Source: an uncultured Gemmatimonadales bacterium (GTDB lineage: Bacteria > Gemmatimonadota > Gemmatimonadetes > Longimicrobiales > Gaopeijiaceae). Taken from it: a stretch of DNA of 5,663 nt. Made by a program: the position numbers and the translations under genes. Where the stretch lies: NCBI GenBank assembly GCA_937983085.1, contig CALJKZ010000308.1:1-5663 (forward strand), read 5' to 3'. The notes below the pieces were generated by a model. That model saw only the letters and a program-made list of their open reading frames with translations. It did not search any database and was not told the origin of the DNA. Positions 1-5,663 of the stretch are shown here, piece after piece; positions within the stretch are counted from its first letter, which is position 1, and each line of letters starts with the position of its first letter.

Positions 1-9
1 CGGTGCCTC

Positions 10-17
10 AGTACTTG
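10..17. promoter_or_regulatory. possible secondary operator half-site
   Basis: AGTACTTG at 10-17 repeats the core of the 18-bp palindrome (52-59). Only the inner AGTACT of this copy is symmetric, so at best it is a weak or half site. The centres of the two copies (12/13 and 54/55) are 42 bp apart, about four helical turns, which would put both on the same face of the DNA. An eight-base match could be chance. Confidence 0.25.
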
Positions 18-41
18 AAGCACGTACGAACCCCTTCAGAG

Positions 42-70
42 TAGACAAGCAAGTACTTGCTTGCTATGCT
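42..70 (+). promoter_or_regulatory. sigma70-type promoter of the tetR-MFP-RND operon
   Basis: The -35 box is TAGACA at 42-47, five of six matches to TTGACA. A 17-bp spacer (48-64) follows, then the -10 box TATGCT at 65-70, four of six matches to TATAAT. Transcription would start near 77, seven bases past the -10 box, which is the A of the tetR ATG. The surrounding 60 bases are only about half GC, against roughly two thirds in the genes. All three downstream plus-strand genes overlap or abut, so this is probably the main operon promoter. It was found by eye from spacing and consensus; no transcript data are available. Confidence 0.62.
46..63. promoter_or_regulatory. 18-bp perfect palindrome, probable TetR operator
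   Basis: CAAGCAAGT followed by ACTTGCTTG is a perfect inverted repeat with its centre between 54 and 55. It overlaps the last two bases of the -35 box and fills nearly the whole spacer up to the -10 box, so a bound dimer would block RNA polymerase directly. TetR-family dimers commonly bind palindromes of about this size next to their own gene, and a TetR gene starts 14 bases downstream. That the encoded regulator binds here is inference, but the symmetry and position are plain in the sequence. Confidence 0.72.
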
Positions 71-76
71 CGCGGG

Positions 77-709
77 ATGGCTGACACGCGACTTCCCACA
101 GCAGAGCGGCGGCAACAGATCTCCGCGGCCGCCCTTCGAATCCTCGCAGCGGACGGAGCCCGGCGCCTAACGGCCGCGGCGCTGGCCAAGGAAGTCGGCA
201 TTGCAGACGGCACCCTGTTCCGGCACTTCGACAGCATGCAAGCGATCGTCGACGCGGCGATCGAGCGATTCGCCGAACTCGTCGAGGGCACGTTTCCGCC
301 GGACCCCGGAGAACCGCTCGATCGGCTCGGGGCGTTCGTCGTGCGTCGGCTGGCGCTGGTCCGCGAGCACCCCGAGATCCTCCGGCTGGCCTTCAACGAT
401 CGCTTGGCAGAGGCGGCGGGGGAACGTGGTGCACAGCGGGTGCAGGGGCTCATCGAGCGCTCGGTCACATTCGTCGGGCGCTGCCTCGCCGATGCACGAG
501 ACCGCGACCAACTGAGTGTCGTGGCGCCGCTGACGCTGCTCGTCTGGATGGTCATCGGGGTTCTCAGAGGCGCGGCGCACGAGGGCGTGATTCGGCTCGC
601 GGACGAGCCACCCCTGTCGAGCCTCTCCCCCGACGAGATCTGGAACTCACTCCGCGAAGCTCTCACGCGTCCTGCTGGGAGGTCGGGTGATGACGTCCGA
701 GGTAGGTGA
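77..709 (+). CDS. TetR/AcrR-family transcriptional regulator
   Basis: This 210-residue protein has the usual TetR-family size. Residues about 8-58 form the N-terminal DNA-binding domain: a first helix (ERRQQISAAALRILA), then the helix-turn-helix with LTAAALAKEVGIADGTLFRHF at about 31-51, where GIADGTLFRHF is the recognition helix signature. The rest is helical and variable, as expected for a ligand-binding and dimerisation domain; its ligand cannot be read from the sequence. ATG 77 is chosen because it gives the normal distance to the first helix. There is no Shine-Dalgarno before it, and the promoter -10 box ends seven bases upstream, so the message may be leaderless. Its 3' end overlaps the start of the adaptor gene. 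The likely role is local repressor of the efflux operon, acting on the palindrome at 46-63. Family is certain; target and ligand are inferred. Confidence 0.95.
   Translation: MADTRLPTAERRQQISAAALRILAADGARRLTAAALAKEVGIADGTLFRHFDSMQAIVDAAIERFAELVEGTFPPDPGEPLDRLGAFVVRRLALVREHPEILRLAFNDRLAEAAGERGAQRVQGLIERSVTFVGRCLADARDRDQLSVVAPLTLLVWMVIGVLRGAAHEGVIRLADEPPLSSLSPDEIWNSLREALTRPAGRSGDDVRGR
677..683 (+). promoter_or_regulatory. ribosome binding site of the adaptor gene
   Basis: GGGAGGT lies inside the last codons of tetR. Its GGAGG core (678-682) stands seven bases before ATG 690 but only four before GTG 687, so it favours 690 as the start. A second purine-rich stretch, GAGGTAGG at 699-706, could serve a later ATG at 714. 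Confidence 0.6.
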
Positions 710-2132
710 CCCGATGTCGTCCGAAGAGGGCCACGAGCAGCCCCAGGTGAAGCCGTCGCGCCAGCTCGGCCGGTGGCTGCGGCCGAAGCGCGTCGTCGCG
801 CTGGTGCCGGTGCTGATCGGCTTGGTCATCCTCGCCGTGGTCGTGCAGACCAAGACCGGATCGCCGCGTCGGCCCGCAGCGGAGGTTGCCCAGGCGGTGC
901 GCGTGGTGGCGGCACAGAGCGTCGAGGTCGTTCCGCGCACCATCGGATACGGCCGAGTGGGCCCTGCGCTCACGTGGGATGGCGTGAGCGAGGTGGCCGG
1001 GCGCATCGAGGAGACCCACGATCAGCTCGAGGTCGGTGCGATCGTGCCGGGAGGGTCCGAGCTCGCGAGGTTCGACGCGGTCGACTATGAACTCGCCGTG
1101 GAGGAGGTCGCCAGGTCGATCGAAGAACTGGAAGCGCAGCGCGACGAGCTGGATGCCCAGCGAAGCAACGACGAGGCTCTGCTGCAGATCGAAGCGCGCT
1201 CCCTGGCTCTCCTCGACGACGATCTCGCGCGACAGCGAACGCTGTTCGCCGACTCGGCCATCTCACGCTCCGAGTTGGACGAGGCGGAACGTCGGGCGCT
1301 CGCGCAGCGCACGGCCGTGCAGCGACTCCGCAACGCCATTCGGCTCGTGCCGGCACAGGAGCGTGCGCTCGAAGCGCGCATTGCGAGTCAGCGCGCGCGG
1401 CTCGCGGCGGCGCGACGGGACCTCGCGCGGGTGCGCATCGTCGCGCCGTTCGACCTCCGGATCACGGCGGTCCTCGCGCAAGAGGGATCGTACGTCGCGA
1501 AGGGAGCCTCCGTCGTGCGCGCCGACGCCATCTCCCGGGTCGAGGTGGTCGCCCAGTTCCAGATCGACAGGGTGCGGCGACTGCTGCCCGCCGGCCGTCG
1601 CCTCCCGCTCCACACGGCCGCCGACGAGACGAGCGTCTCGGACCTGCTCGATCTCTCGGCCGTCGTTCGGATCCAAGAAGGTGACTTCGTGGTCGAGTGG
1701 GACGCGCGCTTCGATCGCATCGACGCCAGCCTGGACCCGCGGACCCGCACGGTCGGGTTCGTCGTGGAAGTCGATGCCCCGTACGAGAAGGCTCGGACCG
1801 GGGCGCGGCCGCCGCTGATGCGCGGGATGCTCGCCGAGGTCGAACTCCGCAGCGCGCAGGCGCGAGAGGGGATCGCCGTGCCTCGCGCCGCATTGGACGG
1901 TGACCACGTCTGGGTGGTGGACGACACGGATCGCATGAGGCGGCGCCAGGTCCGGATCGAGTTCCTCCAGGGAGGCTTCGCCGTCGTGGGCGAGGGTCTG
2001 GTCGCCGGCGAACGAGTGATCGTGTCCGACCCGGTACCGGCGATGGATGGAGTCCTCGTGAGGCCGCTCCCTGACGAGGAACTCGCGGCGCGCATCGCGT
2101 CCGAGGCCCGTGGAGAGGAGCGCCTGCGGTGA
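690..2132 (+). CDS. RND efflux membrane fusion protein (HlyD/AcrA-type periplasmic adaptor)
   Basis: The adaptor links an inner-membrane RND pump to an outer-membrane channel. Numbering from GTG 687, there is a short charged N-terminus, one hydrophobic anchor at about 36-53 (VVALVPVLIGLVILAVVV) with no lipobox cysteine, and a first lipoyl half-motif at about 98-131. A long Glu/Arg/Leu-rich coiled-coil hairpin follows at about 132-247. The second lipoyl half, RIVAPFDLRITAVLAQEGSY, is at 250-269. Beta-barrel and membrane-proximal regions follow at about 283-460, with PRTRTVGFVVEVD and GIAVPRAAL as typical landmarks. ATG 690 is preferred over GTG 687 for ribosome-site spacing; ATG 714 is also possible and would remove the overlap with tetR. 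The stop overlaps the permease start as GTGA, so the two are probably translationally coupled. The frame is intact. Family assignment is firm; the cargo is unknown. Confidence 0.93.
   Translation: MTSEVGDPMSSEEGHEQPQVKPSRQLGRWLRPKRVVALVPVLIGLVILAVVVQTKTGSPRRPAAEVAQAVRVVAAQSVEVVPRTIGYGRVGPALTWDGVSEVAGRIEETHDQLEVGAIVPGGSELARFDAVDYELAVEEVARSIEELEAQRDELDAQRSNDEALLQIEARSLALLDDDLARQRTLFADSAISRSELDEAERRALAQRTAVQRLRNAIRLVPAQERALEARIASQRARLAAARRDLARVRIVAPFDLRITAVLAQEGSYVAKGASVVRADAISRVEVVAQFQIDRVRRLLPAGRRLPLHTAADETSVSDLLDLSAVVRIQEGDFVVEWDARFDRIDASLDPRTRTVGFVVEVDAPYEKARTGARPPLMRGMLAEVELRSAQAREGIAVPRAALDGDHVWVVDDTDRMRRRQVRIEFLQGGFAVVGEGLVAGERVIVSDPVPAMDGVLVRPLPDEELAARIASEARGEERLR
2116..2120 (+). promoter_or_regulatory. 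ribosome binding site of the RND permease
   Basis: AGGAG lies within the last adaptor codons, eight bases before GTG 2129. This supports the GTG start, which overlaps the adaptor TGA. The protein then begins MIRFFAAHPTIANLL, a usual N-terminus for this RND group. Confidence 0.65.
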
Positions 2133-3130
2133 TCCGCTTCTTCGCGGCCCATCCGACCATCGCGAATCTGCTGATGCTGATCCTGCTGGTCATGGGGTTG
2201 GTCAGCATCTCGGAGCTTCAGCGCGAGACGTTCCCGGACTTCTCCCCACGGGAGATCGAGGTCCGCGTCGAGTACCCCGGCGCCTCGGCGGAGGACGTCG
2301 AAGACGCGATCTGCGTCCGCGTCGAAGAGGCGCTGGACGGGGTCTCGGACGTGGCAGAGCTTCGCGCGGAGGCGCGCGAGAGCGTTGGCATCGTCGTCGT
2401 CGAGATGCGCGAGGGAGCCGACTTCCAGAGGTTCTCCGACGAGATCAGGACCGAGGTCGATGCCATCGACGACTTCCCGGCGGCCGCCGAGGACGCGGTG
2501 GTCCGCGAACTCCACCGCACCGACCCGGTGATCGCGGTCGCCGTCACGGGCGATGCCGCCCCCCACGAGCTCAAGGCCTACTGCGAGGACCTCGAGCGGC
2601 GGATGCGTCGAGACGCAGGGATCTCGATCATCGAGCTGGAGGGGTTCTCGGACCACCAGTTCAGGGTCGAGGTCTCCCAGCACGCACTCGTCAGCCACGG
2701 GCTGACCGTGAACGAGATCGCGCGACGGATAGGCGCCCAGAGTGTGGACCTGCCGACCGGCACGATCGAGACCCCCGAGCGCGACGTCGTCCTGCGCTTC
2801 ACCGACGAGCGGCGGACGGCGGTCGAACTCGCGACCCTGGTCGTCCTGGCCGGCGATCGGGGCGCGGAACTCCGGCTCGGAGACATCGCGACCGTCACCG
2901 AGACGTTCGAGCGAGACGAGGACAAGATCCTGTTCGACGGGAAGCGCGCCGGTCTGCTGAAGATCCGCAAGATGAAGTCCGAGGACAGCCTCGACGTGAA
3001 CGAGCGGTTGCAGGCGTTCATCGAGGAGGAGCGCGTACGCACTCCCGAGGGCGTCAGCCTGTTCGTGACGGAGGAACTTAAGTACATCGTGCGAGACCGG
3101 CTCGAGATGCTGGTCGTGAACGGGCTGTAA
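2129..3130 (+). CDS. RND permease, N-terminal fragment (TM1 and first periplasmic domain)
   Basis: This 333-residue piece holds TM1 (about residues 11-28, ANLLMLILLVMGLVSI), the family landmark RETFPDFSP, EVRVEYPGASAEDVEDAI and the rest of the first periplasmic (porter) region. It ends in EMLVVNGL exactly where TM2 should begin. GTG 2129 is supported by AGGAG upstream and by the GTGA overlap with the adaptor. On its own it would have one membrane helix and no proton-relay residues, so it cannot pump. The cut does not fall at the natural boundary between the two pseudo-repeats of RND pumps, which argues against a genuine two-subunit design. It is best read as the front of the broken permease. 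Confidence 0.85.
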   Translation: MIRFFAAHPTIANLLMLILLVMGLVSISELQRETFPDFSPREIEVRVEYPGASAEDVEDAICVRVEEALDGVSDVAELRAEARESVGIVVVEMREGADFQRFSDEIRTEVDAIDDFPAAAEDAVVRELHRTDPVIAVAVTGDAAPHELKAYCEDLERRMRRDAGISIIELEGFSDHQFRVEVSQHALVSHGLTVNEIARRIGAQSVDLPTGTIETPERDVVLRFTDERRTAVELATLVVLAGDRGAELRLGDIATVTETFERDEDKILFDGKRAGLLKIRKMKSEDSLDVNERLQAFIEEERVRTPEGVSLFVTEELKYIVRDRLEMLVVNGL

Positions 3131-3136
3131 GGACTG

Positions 3137-5257
3137 GTGCTCGTCTTCCTCACGATGTGGCTGTTCTTCAGCCTGCGTCTGTCCTTTTGGGTTGCGATGG
3201 GGCTTCCCGTGGCCTTCCTGGGGGCACTGTTCCTCCTGCCGGTGCTCGGGCAGTCGATCAACATGATGTCCATGGTCGCGCTCCTGCTCGCGATCGGGTT
3301 GCTCATGGACGACGCGATCGTCATCTCCGAGAACATCGCGACGCATCTGCGCCAAGGCAAGAGCGCGCTGCAGGCGGCCATCGCAGGGACGGCCGAGGTC
3401 AAGTGGGGTGTGCTCTCATCCTTCCTCACGACGGTCGCGGTCTTCGGGCCACTGAGCTTCCTGGAAGGCGATATCGGGAAGGTGCTGCGACCCGTCCCCA
3501 TCGTGCTCATCGCCGTGCTCGCGGTCAGCCTCGTCGAGGCGTTCCTGATCCTCCCGCATCACCTCGCGCACGCGCACGCCGGGCGCAAGGCCGAGCGCGC
3601 GGGGCGCTTCCGGATCTGGTTCGACGCGCGCATCGACTGGGTCCGCGAGTCGATCCTCGGTTGGACCGTGGACCGAGCGCTTCGGTGGCGGTGGGCGACC
3701 ATGGGCGCAGTGCTGGGCGCCTTCCTGGTCACCCTCGGACTGGTGGCTGGCGGCCGGGCGAAGTTCCAGGCGTTCCCCGACATCGACGGAGACGTGGTCC
3801 TCGCCCGCGTCCTGATGCCGCAGGGGACGCCGCTCGAAGCGGCGGAGTCCGTGGCTGGGCGGCTGACCGACGCATTCGACAGGGTCGAGCGCGAGTTTGC
3901 GCCCCGCCAGCCCGGGGGGGAGCGCCTCGTGAGGGGCGTCAGCGTGCAGTTCGGCCGCAATGTCGATGCGCACGAGTCGGGCCCGCACGTCCTGACGGTC
4001 TCGGCCGATCTCCTCTCGGCGGAGCGCCGTGATGCTCCGATCGACGAGCTGCTCGCACGATGGCGCGAGGAGACGGGGCTGCTTCCCGACGTGCTCAACA
4101 TCCGGTACGCCGAGCCGACGTTCGGTCCTGCCGGCTGGCCGATCTTCATCCGACTCCACGGCGACGACCTGGCCGAACTCAAGCGCGCGTCGGTGGATGT
4201 GCAGCAGTGGCTTGGGACCTTCCCCGGAGCTCTCGACGTGTCGGACGACCTGCGGCCCGGCAAGCCCGAGATCCGGTTCCGACTCGCCTCTGGGGCAGTC
4301 GACCTCGGATTCGAGGCGCGCACCGTCGCCGAGCAGCTTCGGGCGGCGTTCCACGGGAGCACCGCCAGCGATATTCAGGTCGGCGCCGAGGAGTACGAGG
4401 TGGAGGTGCGCACGGCGGCCGCGGACCGCGACGGTTTCGGGGACCTCGACTCGTTCCACCTTACGACGGGTGACGGCGAGGCCGTGCCCTTGACCGCGGT
4501 GGCGGATGTCGAGCGGTCGCGCGGGTGGGCGCGCATTGCTCGGGTGAACGGAGAGCGCACGGTCTCGATCCAAGGCGACGTGGACACACAGACCAGCAAC
4601 ACCGCCGAGATTCTCGGCGAGTTCCAGTCCGAGTTCCTTCCGGAGTTCGAGCGTCGCTTCCCGGGCGTCCGTGTGGCGCTCGAAGGAGAGATCGCCGAGG
4701 GCGCGACGACGCGCTCGTCGATGTTCACGGGCATGGCCATCGGCGTGCTCGGGATGTTCGTCCTCCTGAGCTTCCAATTCCGCAGCTACGTCGAGCCGCT
4801 GATCGTGATGGTCGCGATCCCGTTCGCCCTGATCGGGGTGGTCTGGGGCCATCTCCTGATGGGACTGAACCTGTCGATGCCGAGTCTCCTCGGCCTCGTG
4901 TCGCTGGCCGGCATCGTGGTGAACGACTCGATCCTGCTCGTCGTGTTCGTGAAGACGCGGCGGCAGCAGGGCATGGCGGTCGGAGAAGCGGCGGGTCAGG
5001 CGAGCCGCGACCGGTTCAGAGCAGTCCTGCTGACGTCGCTCACGACAATCGCCGGCCTCGTCCCGCTGCTCATGGAGCGCAGCCTGCAGGCGCAGATCCT
5101 GATTCCTCTCGCGACGAGCATCGTGTTCGGACTCCTGGCCTCGACGGCGCTCGTGCTCGTTGTGATCCCGGCCCTCTACGCCATCCTCGTCGATCTCGGC
5201 CTTGCACGCGGTGTCAGCACGGAGCCTGATCGCCGCACATCGCCAGCTACCGCGTGA
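3137..5257 (+). CDS. RND permease, C-terminal fragment (TM2-TM12)
   Basis: This piece, 706 residues from GTG 3137, carries everything after the premature stop: TM2-TM6 in the first about 140 residues, TM7 at about 187-205, the second periplasmic region to about 528, and TM8-TM12 after that. TM4 contains GLLMDDAIVISEN, whose paired aspartates (codons 394-395 of the full gene) match the proton-relay pair D407/D408 of AcrB. TM10 reads GIVVNDSILLVVF, with Asn-Asp (codons 932-933) where AcrB has K940-N941; as I recall, this is common in other RND subgroups. GTG 3137 is only the first possible start after the stop. AAGGA precedes it by three bases, too close for good initiation, and a real product from here is doubtful. 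The 3' end overlaps the convergent recombinase by 11 bases. Family is certain, function as a separate protein unlikely. Confidence 0.85.
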   Translation: MLVFLTMWLFFSLRLSFWVAMGLPVAFLGALFLLPVLGQSINMMSMVALLLAIGLLMDDAIVISENIATHLRQGKSALQAAIAGTAEVKWGVLSSFLTTVAVFGPLSFLEGDIGKVLRPVPIVLIAVLAVSLVEAFLILPHHLAHAHAGRKAERAGRFRIWFDARIDWVRESILGWTVDRALRWRWATMGAVLGAFLVTLGLVAGGRAKFQAFPDIDGDVVLARVLMPQGTPLEAAESVAGRLTDAFDRVEREFAPRQPGGERLVRGVSVQFGRNVDAHESGPHVLTVSADLLSAERRDAPIDELLARWREETGLLPDVLNIRYAEPTFGPAGWPIFIRLHGDDLAELKRASVDVQQWLGTFPGALDVSDDLRPGKPEIRFRLASGAVDLGFEARTVAEQLRAAFHGSTASDIQVGAEEYEVEVRTAAADRDGFGDLDSFHLTTGDGEAVPLTAVADVERSRGWARIARVNGERTVSIQGDVDTQTSNTAEILGEFQSEFLPEFERRFPGVRVALEGEIAEGATTRSSMFTGMAIGVLGMFVLLSFQFRSYVEPLIVMVAIPFALIGVVWGHLLMGLNLSMPSLLGLVSLAGIVVNDSILLVVFVKTRRQQGMAVGEAAGQASRDRFRAVLLTSLTTIAGLVPLLMERSLQAQILIPLATSIVFGLLASTALVLVVIPALYAILVDLGLARGVSTEPDRRTSPATA

Positions 5258-5663
5258 AGTCCAGCGCCATCACGGCCGCGCGCCGCCGCTTCGACAGCGC
5301 GCTCGCGTAGATCTGCGTGGTCGCGAGTTCGGCGTGTCCGAGCTGCTGCTGGAGGTCGGTGACGGCGCCACCGTTCTGGAGGAAGTGGGTCGCGAAGGAG
5401 TGGCGCAGCGAGTGGGGCGTCAAGCCCTTGCGCCCGTTCAGCCCGGCGGCCTTGAGAGCCAGCTCCCACGAGCGGCGGATCTCACGGTGCAGGAGGTCGC
5501 GGACCTGCTCGAAGTCTGCTACGCCACGGCGCACGGTGCGATCCGACGGCACGTCGAGCGGATGCGGTCGTCGACGCGGTATGATGAGGCGGTGGCCGGC
5601 GCGCTGCAGGTAACCGTTCAGCCCGGTCCCGGCCTCAGCCTTGGACTGGCTGCGGGATGAGCT
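5247..5663 (-). CDS. tyrosine recombinase/integrase, C-terminal part (cut by window edge)
   Basis: The minus-strand frame is open from the right edge to TAG at 5247-5249, 138 codons. The C-terminal catalytic box is clear: LTPHSLRHSFATHFLQNGG, then LQQQLGHAELATTQIYA. It gives His and Arg of HxxR, the second His (LGH) and the nucleophile Tyr, at residues 84, 87, 110 and 119 of the visible frame. The 35-residue distance from first His to Tyr equals that in XerD, and the wording is XerC/D- or phage-integrase-like. The first catalytic Arg and the core-binding domain would lie beyond the window. The first about 40 visible residues (up to about 5550) do not resemble the expected Lys beta-hairpin, so this may be a divergent family, an internal start such as GTG 5552, or a truncated remnant. 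It may act on an integrated element; no att site is visible. The family call is firm, intactness is not. Confidence 0.82.
   Translation of the reverse strand, partial: SSSRSQSKAEAGTGLNGYLQRAGHRLIIPRRRPHPLDVPSDRTVRRGVADFEQVRDLLHREIRRSWELALKAAGLNGRKGLTPHSLRHSFATHFLQNGGAVTDLQQQLGHAELATTQIYASALSKRRRAAVMALDFTR

Larger units (their letters stand above)
2129..5257 (+). pseudogene. RND-family efflux permease interrupted by one nonsense codon
   Basis: The two pieces 2129-3130 and 3137-5257 are in one reading frame and together make a complete RND (AcrB-superfamily) permease of 1042 codons. The only interruption is TAA at codon 334 (3128-3130); there is no frameshift or deletion. The interrupted motif is NGL, stop, GLVLVFLTMWLF. 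From memory of related pumps this reads NGxQGLLLVLL, with glutamine at the stop, so CAA to TAA by one C-to-T change is the simplest explanation. All twelve membrane helices and both large periplasmic regions are recognisable, so any decay is recent. The protein would use proton-motive force to expel substrates through the adaptor and a TolC-like channel. Alternatives are a base-calling error, or suppression or reinitiation of translation. TAA is not used to end any other gene here: tetR, the adaptor and this gene end in TGA, the recombinase in TAG. Confidence 0.8.

Noticed and set aside
16..38. TGAAG ... CTTCA inverted repeat as an operator or hairpin
   Set aside because: Only five base pairs with a 13-base gap, expected by chance, and not at a telling position relative to the promoter.
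3128..3130. Recoded stop (selenocysteine, pyrrolysine) or programmed frameshift
   Set aside because: The codon is TAA, not TGA or TAG, both sides are in the same frame, and no slippery sequence or downstream hairpin is evident.
1388..3355. Very long minus-strand open frame (655 codons) antisense to adaptor and permease
   Set aside because: Its translation is low-complexity Arg/Asp/His-rich with no family signature, and it mirrors well-supported plus-strand genes; GC-rich coding DNA often leaves such antisense frames open.
3416..4852. Minus-strand open frame of 478 codons antisense to the permease
   Set aside because: Same reason: biased composition, no recognisable domain, and the plus strand encodes unmistakable RND sequence.
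2129..5257. A naturally two-subunit RND permease
   Set aside because: The break falls between the first periplasmic region and TM2 rather than between the two pseudo-repeats, and the second piece lacks a well-placed ribosome site.
5240..5300. Terminator, att site or integron attC between permease and recombinase
   Set aside because: No stem followed by a T-run, no recognisable core-site inverted repeats, and no duplicated copy elsewhere in the window.
5202..5660. Plus-strand open frame with a helix-turn-helix-like stretch (LTVQEVADLLEV...)
   Set aside because: It lies opposite the recombinase, whose HxxR...LGH...Y motifs are far stronger evidence, and it begins inside the permease; the HTH resemblance is probably chance. 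It might deserve one profile search, since the recombinase is unrecognisable above about 5550.

Overview
The window is about two-thirds GC by eye and reads as chromosomal DNA from a high-GC Gram-negative bacterium. Codon usage is uniformly GC-rich, GTG starts occur, and the main operon encodes an inner-membrane RND pump with its periplasmic adaptor, which implies an outer membrane. No gene here fixes the taxon. Proteobacterial, myxobacterial and planctomycete-like lineages all remain possible.

Layout. Bases 1-76 are a regulatory region of only about half GC. It holds a good sigma70-type promoter (TAGACA, 17-bp spacer, TATGCT) whose spacer is almost filled by a perfect 18-bp palindrome. Three plus-strand genes follow, packed end to end: a TetR-family repressor (77-709), a membrane-fusion (HlyD/AcrA-type) adaptor (about 690-2132), and an RND permease (2129-5257). 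The permease frame is intact over 1042 codons except for one in-frame TAA at 3128-3130, which splits it into a 333-residue N-terminal piece and a C-terminal piece. From 5247 to the right edge, the minus strand carries the C-terminal half of a tyrosine recombinase. It converges on the permease and overlaps its last 11 bases.

How it works together (inference). The TetR protein probably represses its own promoter by binding the palindrome, and so controls adaptor and permease in one transcript; a ligand, perhaps a pump substrate, would release it. The adaptor would join the permease to a TolC-like outer-membrane channel, which is not in this window. The nonsense codon should inactivate the pump in this strain unless it is a sequence error or is bypassed. 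The recombinase suggests the operon lies at or near the edge of a mobile or once-mobile segment.

I see no clearly undescribed system. The best leads are the operator-in-spacer promoter with a probable leaderless tetR transcript, and the single nonsense codon in an otherwise well-kept RND gene.
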